This document shows, piece by piece, positions 7,348 to 16,668 of a stretch of 49,867 nucleotides of DNA. Location: positions 1 to 49,867 of the forward strand of contig NZ_WFPS01000065.1 in NCBI RefSeq assembly GCF_015487465.1. The letters run 5' to 3'. Positions within the stretch are counted from its first letter, which is position 1; each line of letters starts with the position of its first letter. Origin of the DNA: Persephonella sp. (GTDB lineage: Bacteria; Aquificota; Aquificia; Aquificales; Hydrogenothermaceae). The notes below the pieces were generated by a model. That model made no database searches and had not been told where the DNA came from. It worked only from the letters and a program-made list of their open reading frames with translations. Made by a program: the position numbers and the translations under genes.

Positions 7348-8057
7348 AATCTTTCCCTCCACTCAACAGCTTTATCTGGATAATCTGATGCGATAGCATC
7401 TGTTTTTCTTTCATACATGATTTTTGTTGTTTCAAAATCATTTATAACCCATGAAACGACTTTTAGTCTTAGTCTGTGGGCAAAGGCTATGGCTTTTTCG
7501 GTGGCAAGTCTGTATAAAGGGAGAACTATTTCTGCTCCTATCTTTTTTGCTTCTATTATTTTTCCCGAAGGTCTCATGTAGATAATCCCCGTTTTCAGGT
7601 TGTTATCTATCTTCTTAACCTCTATTAACGCTTCCTCGTAAAAAGAGATAAACCCAACCCAGTTGTCTGCATTTTTTTCTTTTACAATTTTTACAATCTG
7701 CTGTGTTGTTTCAGGCTCTTTTATTTCTATGAAAAGTCCTGCCCTTTTGTCTACCCTTTCTATAGCCTCTTCAAGTGTTGCCACAGGCTCTCCTTCTATG
7801 GTTATATTCTCTCTTATAAACTCAAAATCAAGATCTGAAGGAGAAAGGGCTTTACCTATAAGCCTTTTAAAATCCTTATCATGCAGAAGTATTAGCTTGC
7901 CGTCCTTCGTTCTTCTGACATCAACCTCAACAATGTCTGCCCCGGATTTTATCCCGTATTCTATAGCACTGATTGTGTTCTCAGGTTTAACACCTTTTGC
8001 TCCCCTGTGTCCAACAATACAAAAAGGCTTTATACTCAATCTTTGTAAAATATCCAT
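7335..8057 (-). CDS. Glycerophosphodiester phosphodiesterase
   Basis: A 240-residue TIM-barrel GDPD protein that hydrolyses glycerophosphodiesters to sn-glycerol 3-phosphate and an alcohol. GHRGAKGVKPENT has the catalytic His-Arg, ADIVEVDVRRTKDGKLILLHD has the metal-binding Glu-x-Asp and second histidine, and LFIEIKE carries a further acidic ligand. There is no signal peptide, so it is cytoplasmic like UgpQ. Its ATG lies one base past the stop of the CopA reading frame, so it is translated from the copA transcript. Confidence 0.9.
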   Translation of the reverse strand: MDILQRLSIKPFCIVGHRGAKGVKPENTISAIEYGIKSGADIVEVDVRRTKDGKLILLHDKDFKRLIGKALSPSDLDFEFIRENITIEGEPVATLEEAIERVDKRAGLFIEIKEPETTQQIVKIVKEKNADNWVGFISFYEEALIEVKKIDNNLKTGIIYMRPSGKIIEAKKIGAEIVLPLYRLATEKAIAFAHRLRLKVVSWVINDFETTKIMYERKTDAIASDYPDKAVEWRERLKGG

Positions 8058-8058
8058 T

Positions 8059-9993
8059 TTATACCTCTAATTTTTTGATCTGGAGTCTGAGGGCATTTGC
8101 AACAACCGTAACAGAACTGAAAGACATAGCTATACCTGCAAAAATCGGCTTTAAAAAAATTCCAAAAACGGGATAAAGTATTCCTGCAGCTATAGGAATT
8201 CCAATTATGTTGTAAATATAAGCCCAAAAAAGATTTTGTTTTATTATCCTAAAAGTTTCTTCAGAAAGTGAGTAAGCCTTAAGAACAGACTTCAGATCAT
8301 CTGACAGTATGATCATATCCCCTGCCTCCTTGGCAAGGTCTGCAGCCTGAAGCACAGCTATACCAACATCAGAAACAGCCATTGCAGGTGCATCATTTAT
8401 ACCGTCCCCTATAAACAATGTTTTTCTTCCTTTTTTCTGATAGCCCCTAACTATTCTGTATTTGTCTTCAGGGAGAAGCTCCCAGTAACATTCATCAAAT
8501 CCTGCTTCACTACAAACACTTTTTGCAGATAGCTTTTTGTCTCCTGTCAGCAAAACGGTTTTTATCCCTTTTTCTTTTAATTTTCTTATAACATACTCAG
8601 CATCTTTTTTCATTTTGTCCTCAAGGAAGAAAACCCCTACCACCTTTTTGTCAACGGCTATTACAACCTCTGTCCTGCCTTCAGGAAGATGTATTTTTAG
8701 ACCATTTTCTTCCATAAAATTCCTGTTTCCTATTATTACCTGTTTGCCTTCAACAACAGCCTGAACTCCCTTGCCAGGAAATGTTTTTAAATCCGTCACC
8801 TTTTTGTCATAAGAAGGTATGTGTGGCAAAATAGCATCAACAACAGGGTGTTTAGACTGGGAAATGACAGGATATGCAAATTTCAGCATATTTTTGTCAT
8901 TGACTATGCTTTCCACAACAGCAAATTTCCCCTCAGTTATCGTTCCTGTTTTGTCAAAAAAGGCTGTATCCACATCAGGTATTCTTTCTATAACGTCAGG
9001 ATTTTTTAGCAGAATACCCTCTTTAGCTCCCCTTCCAACAGATGAAACAACAGCTATTGGGGTTGCTATCCCCAGTGCACATGGGCAGGCTATAATAAGG
9101 ACGGAAACAGAAGTCAAGAAAGCTATATCAGGACGGTCAAAAATATACCACAAATCAAAAGTTATTATTGAAATTATAAGAATAGACGGAACAAACACAG
9201 CCACTATCCTGTCTGCAAGTTTTCCCACAGATGGTTTTTTTTCCTGAGCTTCAAAAAGAAGTTTTGTCATCTGGGAAAGAAATGTTTCTTTTCCTGTTCT
9301 TACAGCCTTTAAGATGATATATCCATCTGTAATAATAGTTCCCCCTATCACACTATCCCCTTCTTTTTTTAAAATAGGAAGAGACTCACCTGTTATCATT
9401 GATTGATCTACTTCTGCAGAACCTTCAATAATAACACCGTCAACAGGAATTCTCTCACCTACCTTAACAATAACCATGTCCCCCTTTACAATACTGTCAG
9501 CAGGAACTTTTATCTGTTTTCCATCAACAAGAAGTGTGGCTTCCTGAGGTTTAAGGCTAAGTAGTTTTTTCATAAAGTCTGTTGCCTTATTCCTTGAACG
9601 GCTTTCAAGATACCTTCCCATAAGAACAAAAGTTATTATTGATGCTGAGCCTTCAAAATAAAGGCTTCTCATCTGGGGAGAAAAAATTTCAGGAATAATC
9701 ATAACAAACAGAGAGTAAAAAAAAGCTGCAGATGTTCCAATAACTACAAGAAGGTTCATATCGGCGATCCTGTTTTTAAGTCCACCTAAGGCAGATCTGT
9801 AGAACTCAAAACCACAATAAAACTGGACAACAGAAGCCATCAGAAGAATAAGGATATTTTTGAGAGTAAAAAACTGGTTCAACAGAGGTTGTTCAAGGAA
9901 AGGAATACTGGAAAAATGGAGTAAAAATATGAAAATAGTAAGGGTCAGAGAAATAAAAAATCTTTTTCTAAGATCCCTCTCTTCCTCTAACTT
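8059..9993 (-). CDS. copA: CopA copper-exporting P1B ATPase, membrane/catalytic part (-1 frame)
   Basis: This frame carries the body of a copper-transporting ATPase: the actuator motif MITGESLP, transport motif IACPCALG, phosphorylation motif FFDKTGTITEG and hinge GDGINDAPAM. From the first possible internal start (TTG at 9882, no ribosome binding site) it has 607 residues but lacks the HMA domain and the first membrane helix. In the same frame the sequence continues upstream with KLEEERDLRKRFF and a hydrophobic helix (ISLTLTIFIFLL) back to the A9 run at 9992-10000, where it meets the end of the HMA gene. Joined by a -1 shift, the two give one protein of about 758 residues from the TTG at 10334, a normal CopA size. 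Whether the shift is programmed, a mutation or a sequencing error cannot be told here. Confidence 0.88.
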   Translation of the reverse strand, partial: KLEEERDLRKRFFISLTLTIFIFLLHFSSIPFLEQPLLNQFFTLKNILILLMASVVQFYCGFEFYRSALGGLKNRIADMNLLVVIGTSAAFFYSLFVMIIPEIFSPQMRSLYFEGSASIITFVLMGRYLESRSRNKATDFMKKLLSLKPQEATLLVDGKQIKVPADSIVKGDMVIVKVGERIPVDGVIIEGSAEVDQSMITGESLPILKKEGDSVIGGTIITDGYIILKAVRTGKETFLSQMTKLLFEAQEKKPSVGKLADRIVAVFVPSILIISIITFDLWYIFDRPDIAFLTSVSVLIIACPCALGIATPIAVVSSVGRGAKEGILLKNPDVIERIPDVDTAFFDKTGTITEGKFAVVESIVNDKNMLKFAYPVISQSKHPVVDAILPHIPSYDKKVTDLKTFPGKGVQAVVEGKQVIIGNRNFMEENGLKIHLPEGRTEVVIAVDKKVVGVFFLEDKMKKDAEYVIRKLKEKGIKTVLLTGDKKLSAKSVCSEAGFDECYWELLPEDKYRIVRGYQKKGRKTLFIGDGINDAPAMAVSDVGIAVLQAADLAKEAGDMIILSDDLKSVLKAYSLSEETFRIIKQNLFWAYIYNIIGIPIAAGILYPVFGIFLKPIFAGIAMSFSSVTVVANALRLQIKKLEV

Positions 9994-10000
9994 TTTTTTT
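9941..10000 (-). promoter_or_regulatory. Candidate -1 frameshift site in copA: A9 run with downstream hairpin
   Basis: In the leftward mRNA, the HMA frame reads GAA AAA AAA AGT TAG. Slipping back one base on A AAA AAA continues as AAG TTA GAG into the ATPase frame. Thirteen bases further on, AGGG-A-TC (9978-9972) can pair with GA-CCCT (9946-9941), stacked on AGAAA (9969-9965) with TTTCT (9953-9949), giving an imperfect hairpin. A9 runs also permit polymerase slippage. Confidence 0.55.
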
Positions 10001-10334
10001 CAAAACTTTCTGTATCTTCGGAGGCATCATAACCAAGATCTTTTATTCTCTGGATAATATCCTGTTTTGATATTTTAGAAGGATCATATTCAAAAACACC
10101 CCTTGATGTTGCCAGATTTACAGAAGCAGATATCACCCCATTTGTAGCTTTAAGAGTTGCTTCAATTCCTGCGACACAACCTGCACAGTGCATTCCTGAT
10201 ATGTTAAGCTCAAGTTTTTCAGTATCTCCAGAAGTTTTATCAGCCTTTCCATCTTTTTCCTTTTTTCCAAAGAAAAACCAGCCTATACCTCCTATCATCA
10301 ACATCGAGACAGAAAGAACCGCAACCTTATCCAA
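9987..10334 (-). CDS. Membrane-anchored HMA copper-binding domain (N-terminal part of CopA)
   Basis: In the unshifted frame this encodes 115 residues: a hydrophobic helix (about 4-22), a lysine-rich linker and one heavy-metal-associated domain with GMHCAGC, where Cys50 and Cys53 bind Cu(I). It ends with GYDASEDTESFEKKS and a stop immediately after the A9 run. I choose the TTG at 10334, six bases from AGGAGG (10341-10346); a GTG at 10337 is also possible. The longer frame to 10574 is rejected because it overlaps the alanine racemase gene. Without frameshift the product would be a tethered copper chaperone; with -1 frameshift it is the N terminus of CopA. Confidence 0.8.
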   Translation of the reverse strand: MDKVAVLSVSMLMIGGIGWFFFGKKEKDGKADKTSGDTEKLELNISGMHCAGCVAGIEATLKATNGVISASVNLATSRGVFEYDPSKISKQDIIQRIKDLGYDASEDTESFEKKS

Positions 10335-10424
10335 CACATTCCTCCTGATAAGTTTATAACCATAATTTATACCTGTTTTTAAGAAAAAGAAAGGGTTTTT
10401 TGATAAAATTACGAAAAGATAATT

Positions 10425-11528
10425 ATGATGATAACAGAGGAAAAGATATACATTAAAGGTTTTAGAAGTTGGGCTGAGATCAACAAGGATAGACTGATCC
10501 AAAATGTTAAAACCATTTACAGCAGTGTAAATAAAAAGATATTTGCAGTTGTAAAGGCTGATGCCTACGGACACGGGGCTTTAAAAGTATCAGAAATCCT
10601 TCAAGAAATCCCCTATGTTAAATACCTGTGTGTTGCAACAGCTGAAGAAGGAAAAGAGTTAAGAAAAAAGGGCATAAAAAAGGATATACTTGTCTTAGGA
10701 GGAATTCTGAGAGATGAGATAAAATGTTTCAAAGAATACAGCCTTGTTCCTGTAGTTTCTGATTTTGAGCAGTTAAAGACAGTTAAAGAAAACAATATCC
10801 AGAAAATACATATCAAGATTGACACAGGAATGCACAGGCTTGGCTTTCTTCCAGAAGATGTGGAAGATATACTTAAAAAAGTAAGCGGCTTAAAAGTTGA
10901 AGGACTTATGTCCCACTTCCCATCTGCCGATACCGATCCTGAGCTTACACAAAAACAGATAACAGAATTTGAAAAGATTATAAAAAAGTTTAGATCTTAC
11001 GGTATTGATCCTGAATATGTTCATCTTCAAAACAGTGCAGGTCTTATGTATGAATGCAGTTACTGCAATGCTGTAAGGATAGGTTTATCAATATACGGTG
11101 AAAAACCTTCAGACAGTTTTAACATTCCTGTAAAGACTGTTATGTCAGTAAGATCAAAAATTATCACTGTGAAAAAGATAAAAAAAGGTCAGACCATTTC
11201 TTACGGGGGCAGGTTTAAAGCAGATAGGGATATGAAGATAGGGGTTGTGGCTTTTGGGTATGCTGACGGACTTCCAAGGGAATTATCTAACAGGGGCTAT
11301 TTTTTGATTAATGACATAAAGGTTGAGATAGTAGGAACAATAACAATGGATATGACGATGGTTGATCTAACAGATATAGATGGTGTTAAACCTATGGACA
11401 CTGTAACAATAGTTGGAAAAGACGGTAAAAAAGAAATATATTTTGATGAAATTGCAAAGATGTGCAACACTATACCTTATGAGATAATGTGTAGAATATC
11501 AAAAAGGGTCAAAAGGGTAGTTGTTTGA
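10425..11528 (+). CDS. alr: Alanine racemase
   Basis: A 367-residue PLP enzyme interconverting L- and D-alanine for peptidoglycan. VVKADAYGHG places the PLP lysine at Lys44, HIKIDTGMHRLGF is the conserved barrel strand, and VVAFGYADGLPR holds the second-subunit catalytic tyrosine region. Two adjacent ATGs (10425, 10428) are possible starts; no strong ribosome binding site precedes them. It is divergent from copA and overlaps the next gene by one base. Confidence 0.93.
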   Translation: MMITEEKIYIKGFRSWAEINKDRLIQNVKTIYSSVNKKIFAVVKADAYGHGALKVSEILQEIPYVKYLCVATAEEGKELRKKGIKKDILVLGGILRDEIKCFKEYSLVPVVSDFEQLKTVKENNIQKIHIKIDTGMHRLGFLPEDVEDILKKVSGLKVEGLMSHFPSADTDPELTQKQITEFEKIIKKFRSYGIDPEYVHLQNSAGLMYECSYCNAVRIGLSIYGEKPSDSFNIPVKTVMSVRSKIITVKKIKKGQTISYGGRFKADRDMKIGVVAFGYADGLPRELSNRGYFLINDIKVEIVGTITMDMTMVDLTDIDGVKPMDTVTIVGKDGKKEIYFDEIAKMCNTIPYEIMCRISKRVKRVVV

Positions 11529-12889
11529 TGGAAAATCAGAATTTTTCTATTCTAATTGTTGATGATGAAAAAAATATAACAGACCTTTTGAAAGACATTC
11601 TTGAAGATGAAGGATTTAATGTTGATGTTGCATTTGATATATCGTCAGCAAAGGAAAAGATAAAGGAAAAAGATTTTGATATAGTTTTTTTAGATGTATG
11701 GCTTCCTGATGGTGAAGGCACTGATCTGATTCCTATAATAAAAGAAAGCAACCAGATAACCAAGGTCATAATGATCTCAGGACATGCAAACATACCTATA
11801 GCGGTAAAGGCTTTAAAGGAAGGTGCTTATGACTTTCTTGAAAAACCAATATCAACAGAATCAATATTCGCTGTAATTGAGAAAGCTGTAAAAGAGATAA
11901 AAAAAGATCTTGAGTATATATTTTTAAAGCAAAAACAGACAAAAGATATTGAGATAATAGGAAACAGTCCACCTATCCTAAAGCTGAAAAAACAGATACA
12001 GAAAGTAGCGAAAACAAATGCATGGGTAATGATTTTTGGTGAAAACGGAACAGGAAAAGAGCTTGTTGCAAAATCTATTCATTTTTTAAGTGAAAGAGCA
12101 AACAAACCGTTTGTTGATATAAACTGTGCTGCACTTCCTGATGATCTTGTTGAGGCTGAACTTTTCGGTTATGAAAAAGGTGCATTCACAGGGGCTGTAT
12201 CAAGAAAGCCGGGCAAACTTGAGATAGCAGATGGAGGAACACTTTTCTTAGATGAGGTAACAGATCTTAGCCTTTCAGCACAGGCAAAACTGCTGAGGGT
12301 TCTTGAGGAAAAAGAGTTCACAAGGCTTGGAAGTAATCAGAAAATAAGGGTTGATATAAGAGTAATATCTGCAACAAATAAGGATCTTGAAAAAGAGGTT
12401 GAAGAAGGTAGGTTCAGGCAGGATCTTGCTTTCAGACTTGCTGTTGTTCCTATATATGTTCCACCTTTAAGGGAAAGGGGGGAAGATATAATCCTCCTTG
12501 CAGAGCATTTTCTGAAAAAATCATGTATTGAAAACAAGATGGATCCTGTAAAGCTTTCTGAAGATGTTAAAAAAGTCCTGCTGAAATATGACTGGCCGGG
12601 AAATGTTAGAGAACTGAAAAATCTGATGGAAAGGCTGTGTATCTTTGCTGTAGGAGACGAGATTACAGTTGAAGATCTTCCCCCTTACATATTCAAAGGA
12701 AGATCACCTGTTGGAAGCAGAAAAATCGAGATAAAACCTCTAAAAAAGGTTAGAGAAGAAGCTGAAAAGGAAGTTATAAAGCTTGCCCTTGAAAAATACG
12801 GAAGAAATTTAAAAAAGGTAGCGAAGGCTCTTGAGATAGATCTTTCTTCCCTTTACAGAAAACTAAAACAGTATAATCTGGAGGAATAA
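11528..12889 (+). CDS. Sigma-54-dependent response regulator (NtrC/NtrX type)
   Basis: A 453-residue three-domain regulator. The receiver (about 5-120) has the acidic pair Asp12/Asp13 and phospho-acceptor Asp56 in FLDVWLPDG. The AAA+ domain has GENGTGKE, GAFTGAV (sigma-54 contact loop) and GGTLFLDEV. A Fis-type helix-turn-helix ends the protein (NLKKVAKALEIDLSSLYRKL). I start at the ATG at 11528, in TGATG overlap with alr, rather than the TTG one codon earlier. No partner histidine kinase is encoded nearby, so its signal and targets are unknown; the flexible-loop form resembles NtrX. Confidence 0.92.
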   Translation: MENQNFSILIVDDEKNITDLLKDILEDEGFNVDVAFDISSAKEKIKEKDFDIVFLDVWLPDGEGTDLIPIIKESNQITKVIMISGHANIPIAVKALKEGAYDFLEKPISTESIFAVIEKAVKEIKKDLEYIFLKQKQTKDIEIIGNSPPILKLKKQIQKVAKTNAWVMIFGENGTGKELVAKSIHFLSERANKPFVDINCAALPDDLVEAELFGYEKGAFTGAVSRKPGKLEIADGGTLFLDEVTDLSLSAQAKLLRVLEEKEFTRLGSNQKIRVDIRVISATNKDLEKEVEEGRFRQDLAFRLAVVPIYVPPLRERGEDIILLAEHFLKKSCIENKMDPVKLSEDVKKVLLKYDWPGNVRELKNLMERLCIFAVGDEITVEDLPPYIFKGRSPVGSRKIEIKPLKKVREEAEKEVIKLALEKYGRNLKKVAKALEIDLSSLYRKLKQYNLEE

Positions 12890-12890
12890 T

Positions 12891-13076
12891 ATGCCTTACG
12901 TCAATGTAAAAGTTGCCGGCGAACTTTCAAAAGAACAAAAAAGAAAAATTGTGGAAGGAATAACAAAATTACTTGAAGATGTTGCAGGAAAACCTCCGTC
13001 AGCGACATATGTGGTTATAGAAGAAATCAGCAGGGAAAATTGGGGAAAAGGGGGAAAACTTCTTTCAGACAAATAA
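12891..13076 (+). CDS. 4-oxalocrotonate tautomerase family protein
   Basis: A 61-residue protein of the 4-OT family. Pro2 becomes the N-terminal catalytic base after methionine removal. The sequence MPYVNVKVAGELSKEQK, the GKPPSATYVVIEE strand and the ending ENWGKGGKLLSDK fit the full usual length of about 62. The arginine expected near position 11 of classic 4-OT is replaced by leucine/serine, so the true substrate is unclear. It starts one base after the regulator's stop with GGAGG before it, so it is co-translated with the sigma-54 activator. Confidence 0.85.
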   Translation: MPYVNVKVAGELSKEQKRKIVEGITKLLEDVAGKPPSATYVVIEEISRENWGKGGKLLSDK

Positions 13077-13099
13077 CCGTTTCCCCCAAACTATAATAC

Positions 13100-13867
13100 T
13101 TAGAACAACAGTCCAACCTGTGCATAAGGCTGTTTTATTTTTATGTCTGCACTTGTGTCATCTATATCATCTATTTTCAGTTTTTCATATTTGTAACCCA
13201 GTCCCACAAACAGATTAGCCAGAAGTGTTCTAACAGGCTTTATTCTAAGCTCTCCCGATACATCGTAATAATGGTGTCCCTGATAGGCTATACCGTTAGC
13301 TTCAATCAGAAAAGAGAAAAGATCAACCGGTTTTATCTCAAGCGATCCGTGGAGCATAGGGATTGGTGCAACAAAAGATGTTGAGTCTTCCTGATTTCTG
13401 TCAACATTCCTAACTTTGCCGTAAAAATCTATAACTCTAATGTTAATTCCGATCTCTCCATCTACAACCTGAAGAAGATTTATAAAAGGCAGATTGTAAA
13501 AAAGAACAAAATCATAATGGTCTAAATCAAGTTTAGTCTGAACTCTTTCGTTTACGTTAACAGTCACATTACCAAATGTGTAACTTCTTTGAACTCTTCC
13601 GTCTCCTGAAAATCTCATTCTTTCATACATCAGTTTTATGTTAGGAAGAATGGGAATAGGATGCTCAAGTTTTGCTTTAACAAAAAATGAGTTTTCAGTG
13701 CCTATCTTCAGATCGTTATCAACATCTACTTCATTACCCTGGTATTTTACCCATCCGCTTATGTCCTGTTTTATGTATCCTGCTGATATCTCCCCATCTA
13801 CCCCTGGAACAGCATAGGCTGAAAGTGAAACAACCCCTACTGAAGCCAAAGCGGTTATTTTTTTCAT
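13100..13867 (-). CDS. Outer membrane beta-barrel protein (TIGR04219-like)
   Basis: A 255-residue exported protein. The signal peptide ends near SAYA-VPGV. The mature part alternates polar and hydrophobic residues in many short strands and ends YAQVGLLF, with the terminal aromatic residue that marks outer membrane barrels. The pattern PGVDGEISAGY followed by FFVKAKLEHPIPILPNIKL resembles the TIGR04219 family of outer membrane proteins of unknown function. It follows ino1 by 24 bases and may be the last gene of that leftward unit. Confidence 0.75.
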   Translation of the reverse strand: MKKITALASVGVVSLSAYAVPGVDGEISAGYIKQDISGWVKYQGNEVDVDNDLKIGTENSFFVKAKLEHPIPILPNIKLMYERMRFSGDGRVQRSYTFGNVTVNVNERVQTKLDLDHYDFVLFYNLPFINLLQVVDGEIGINIRVIDFYGKVRNVDRNQEDSTSFVAPIPMLHGSLEIKPVDLFSFLIEANGIAYQGHHYYDVSGELRIKPVRTLLANLFVGLGYKYEKLKIDDIDDTSADIKIKQPYAQVGLLF

Positions 13868-13891
13868 AATAGCCCTCCTTGAATTTTTATA

Positions 13892-15001
13892 TTATCTTTC
13901 TCGGATACCTGCTATAAATTCTTCAACCATTTCTCTTGCCTGCCAGTCTTTATACTGTATAGGAGGGTGTTTCATTGTGTATGCAGATATAGAGTATAAA
14001 GGTCCCCCTATACCTCTATCCTGTGCAAGTTTAGCACATCTTATAGCATCAATAGCCACACCTGCACTATTTGGAGAGTCTTCAACATCAAGCCTGAGCT
14101 CTAAATGCATCGGAACGTCTCCAAAAAGCCTTCCCTCCAGTCTTATAAATGCTACCTTTTTGTCCTTCAGCCAAGGTACATAATCTGAAGGTCCTATATG
14201 TATGTTTCTCGGATCCATTCCATAAGGTATCAAAGATGATACAGCTTCTGTTTTTGATCTTTTCTTTGTTGAAAGCCTACTTCTTTCAAGCATATTAAGA
14301 AAGTCTGTGTTTCCGCCCACATTAAGCTGGTATGTTCTGTCTATTTTTACACCTCTTTCCAAAAGAAGCTGGGTTAGAACCCTGTGTGTTATCGTTGCCC
14401 CAACCTGTGATTTTATATCATCTCCGACAGCCGGAATACCTTCAGACTCAAACTTCTTAGCCCATTCATCATCTGAGACTATAAAAGTGGGCATACAGTT
14501 TATAAAGGCAACACCTGCCTTTAAACATGCCTCAGCATAATATCTTGCTGCCTTCTCAGATCCAACAGGAACATAATTTATAAGAACATCTGCTTCGCTT
14601 TCTACTAAAACCTTAGCAACTGTATCAACGCTGTCCTCCCTCGCATCTGATAAAACAAAAGCGTTCTCAGGAGGATAATTTTTCATATGCTCGGGAAATC
14701 CATCAAGAACCTTTCCCTTTCTTACCTTAACACCAGTTTTTGGAATATCTCTGTGAAATACAGTTGTGCAGTTTGGAGGGTTGAATATAGCTTCAGATAT
14801 GTCATACCCAACCTTCCTTTCATCAATATCCCATGCTGCAACAACCTCTATATCCCACGGTTTGTATCCACCTATATCTTCATGCATAAGACCACTTGCT
14901 TCAATGTTTTGCTTTTCTTTGTAATAATAAATACCCTGTATTAAGGCACTTGCACAGTTTCCAACCCCTGCAATGGCTATTTTTATCTTTTTCTCAGACA
15001 C
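13892..15001 (-). CDS. ino1: Myo-inositol-1-phosphate synthase
   Basis: A 369-residue NAD-dependent enzyme converting glucose 6-phosphate to inositol 1-phosphate. The dinucleotide fold [13 protein letters not shown] opens the protein. Family motifs include [49 protein letters not shown] and [12 protein letters not shown]. In thermophiles the product feeds di-myo-inositol phosphate, a heat-stress solute, or inositol phospholipids. It lies two bases after serA, so the two are translated together. Confidence 0.93.
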   Translation of the reverse strand: MSEKKIKIAIAGVGNCASALIQGIYYYKEKQNIEASGLMHEDIGGYKPWDIEVVAAWDIDERKVGYDISEAIFNPPNCTTVFHRDIPKTGVKVRKGKVLDGFPEHMKNYPPENAFVLSDAREDSVDTVAKVLVESEADVLINYVPVGSEKAARYYAEACLKAGVAFINCMPTFIVSDDEWAKKFESEGIPAVGDDIKSQVGATITHRVLTQLLLERGVKIDRTYQLNVGGNTDFLNMLERSRLSTKKRSKTEAVSSLIPYGMDPRNIHIGPSDYVPWLKDKKVAFIRLEGRLFGDVPMHLELRLDVEDSPNSAGVAIDAIRCAKLAQDRGIGGPLYSISAYTMKHPPIQYKDWQAREMVEEFIAGIRER

Positions 15002-15003
15002 CT

Positions 15004-16599
15004 CTAACCTCCTAATATTATCTGTTTAACCTTTAGTATTTCAGGTATGTCCTGAATTTCTTCAAGTATGACCTCATTAACTTTCTCATCAAGCTGGAGT
15101 GCACCAAGAGCTATTTTTCCTTTCTCAAGCCTTCCCAGTCTAAATCCAGCTATGTTTATTTTATGCCTTGCAAGAATTTCCCCTACCTTTGCAATTACAC
15201 CAGGAACATCTTTGTTTTCAAACATAAGAATAACACCTTCAGGATCTATATCTATCCAGTATCCGTCCACAAGCATTATTTTAGGAATCTGTCCGTAAAA
15301 CGCTGTCCCACCGACTATGTGTTCTTTACCGTTCTCCACAGCTGTTATTTTGATAAAGTCCTTAAACACAAGACCCTCTTCCCTTGAAGATTCTACAATG
15401 TTTATTCCCCTTTCCTTTGCTAAAAACGGTGCATTAATTATATTTACAGGTCTATCAAGTATCGGTTCAAGAAAGCCCTTTAGTATGTATGCTGTTATAG
15501 GTTTAATATGTTCAGAGATTGATCCTCTCACTTCAACATTAAGCTCTTTAAAGTTCCCCCCTGCATACTGGGTCAGGAAACTTCCAAGCCTTTCTGAAAG
15601 AAGGAGAAATGCCTTTATATTTTCAAAACCTTCTGTTATGGTAAAGGGAGCATTTACAGCTGCTTCAACAAACTGTCCTTTTAGGGCAGCGATTACCTGC
15701 TGGGCTATTTTGACAGCAACCTTATCCTGAGACTCGTAAGTATTTGCCCCAATGTGGGGAGAAAGGCTTATATTTGGAAACTCAAAAAGCCTTCTTATCC
15801 TGTCATCAGGAGGTTCTTTGCCGAAAACATCAAGACCTATACCGGCGAACTTTCCTTTTTTCATATATTCATACATGGCATCTTCATCAACTATCCCACC
15901 TCTTGCACAGTTTATAAAATAAACGCCATCTTTCATAATCTCAAACTCTTTCTCACCTATCATTCCCCTTGTTTCCTCGGTAAGAGGGCAGTGGAGAGAT
16001 ATTATGTCTGACCTTTTGATAAGTTCATGAAGGGTATCAACAAGCTCAACCCCAAGCCTATCACCCTTTTCTCTCGGAATATATGGATCATAGGCTATTA
16101 CTGTTGCCCCTGAAGCCTTACATCTTATTGCAACCTGTGAACCAACATTACCAAGCCCTACAATACCAACAACTTTACCGTCAAGCTCTTCTCCCATAAA
16201 TTTCTTTCTGTTCCACTCACCGTTCATCATAGACTGGTGGGCAAGGTGAAGTTTTCTCAAAACGGTATAAAGATGTGCTATTGTAAGCTCAGCAGCACCT
16301 ATTGTATTTGCTCCCGGTGTGTTTACAACAAGAATACCTCTTCTGGAACATGCCTCCAGATCAACATTGTCAACTCCTACACCAGCTCTTCCAACAACTT
16401 TAAGATTTTTTGCTCTTTCAAGGAGTTCCTCAGTTACAGGTGTTCTGCTTCTTGTTATTACAGCATGAAACTCTCCTATAATCTCAAGAAGCTCCTCCCA
16501 TCTTATCTCAGGCTGGTAATCTAAATCTATCTCCGGATCAGAATTCAAAATATCCAGACCTTTACTTGATATATGATCTGTAACAAGAACTTTGAACAT
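15004..16599 (-). CDS. serA: D-3-phosphoglycerate dehydrogenase, long form
   Basis: A 531-residue enzyme for the first step of serine synthesis. Substrate and NAD domains carry [42 protein letters not shown] and [13 protein letters not shown] (catalytic His). An intervening allosteric substrate-binding domain (about 320-450) and a C-terminal ACT domain ([18 protein letters not shown]) mark the long type that may be serine-inhibited. The ATG at 16599 follows AAAGGAGG. It heads the serA-ino1 unit; its likely partners are the aminotransferase and PspA at 3740-5532. Confidence 0.95.
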   Translation of the reverse strand: MFKVLVTDHISSKGLDILNSDPEIDLDYQPEIRWEELLEIIGEFHAVITRSRTPVTEELLERAKNLKVVGRAGVGVDNVDLEACSRRGILVVNTPGANTIGAAELTIAHLYTVLRKLHLAHQSMMNGEWNRKKFMGEELDGKVVGIVGLGNVGSQVAIRCKASGATVIAYDPYIPREKGDRLGVELVDTLHELIKRSDIISLHCPLTEETRGMIGEKEFEIMKDGVYFINCARGGIVDEDAMYEYMKKGKFAGIGLDVFGKEPPDDRIRRLFEFPNISLSPHIGANTYESQDKVAVKIAQQVIAALKGQFVEAAVNAPFTITEGFENIKAFLLLSERLGSFLTQYAGGNFKELNVEVRGSISEHIKPITAYILKGFLEPILDRPVNIINAPFLAKERGINIVESSREEGLVFKDFIKITAVENGKEHIVGGTAFYGQIPKIMLVDGYWIDIDPEGVILMFENKDVPGVIAKVGEILARHKINIAGFRLGRLEKGKIALGALQLDEKVNEVILEEIQDIPEILKVKQIILGG

Positions 16600-16668
16600 A
16601 TCAGATGTATTCCTCCTTTAATAATGATTAAAAGTAAATATTATTATACTTTAGAATTCTATTAATAA

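Noticed and set aside
7663-8070. 135-residue rightward frame opposite the GDPD gene
   Set aside because: Low-complexity Ser/Leu-rich shadow of a confident gene.
9882-9882. TTG at 9882 as the true start of a 607-residue ATPase
   Set aside because: No ribosome binding site precedes it, and CopA-like sequence including the first membrane helix continues upstream in the same frame.
10335-10574. Upstream extension of the HMA frame to a 195-residue protein
   Set aside because: It overlaps the alanine racemase start on the other strand, has no domain signal, and AGGAGG points to starts at 10334 or 10337.
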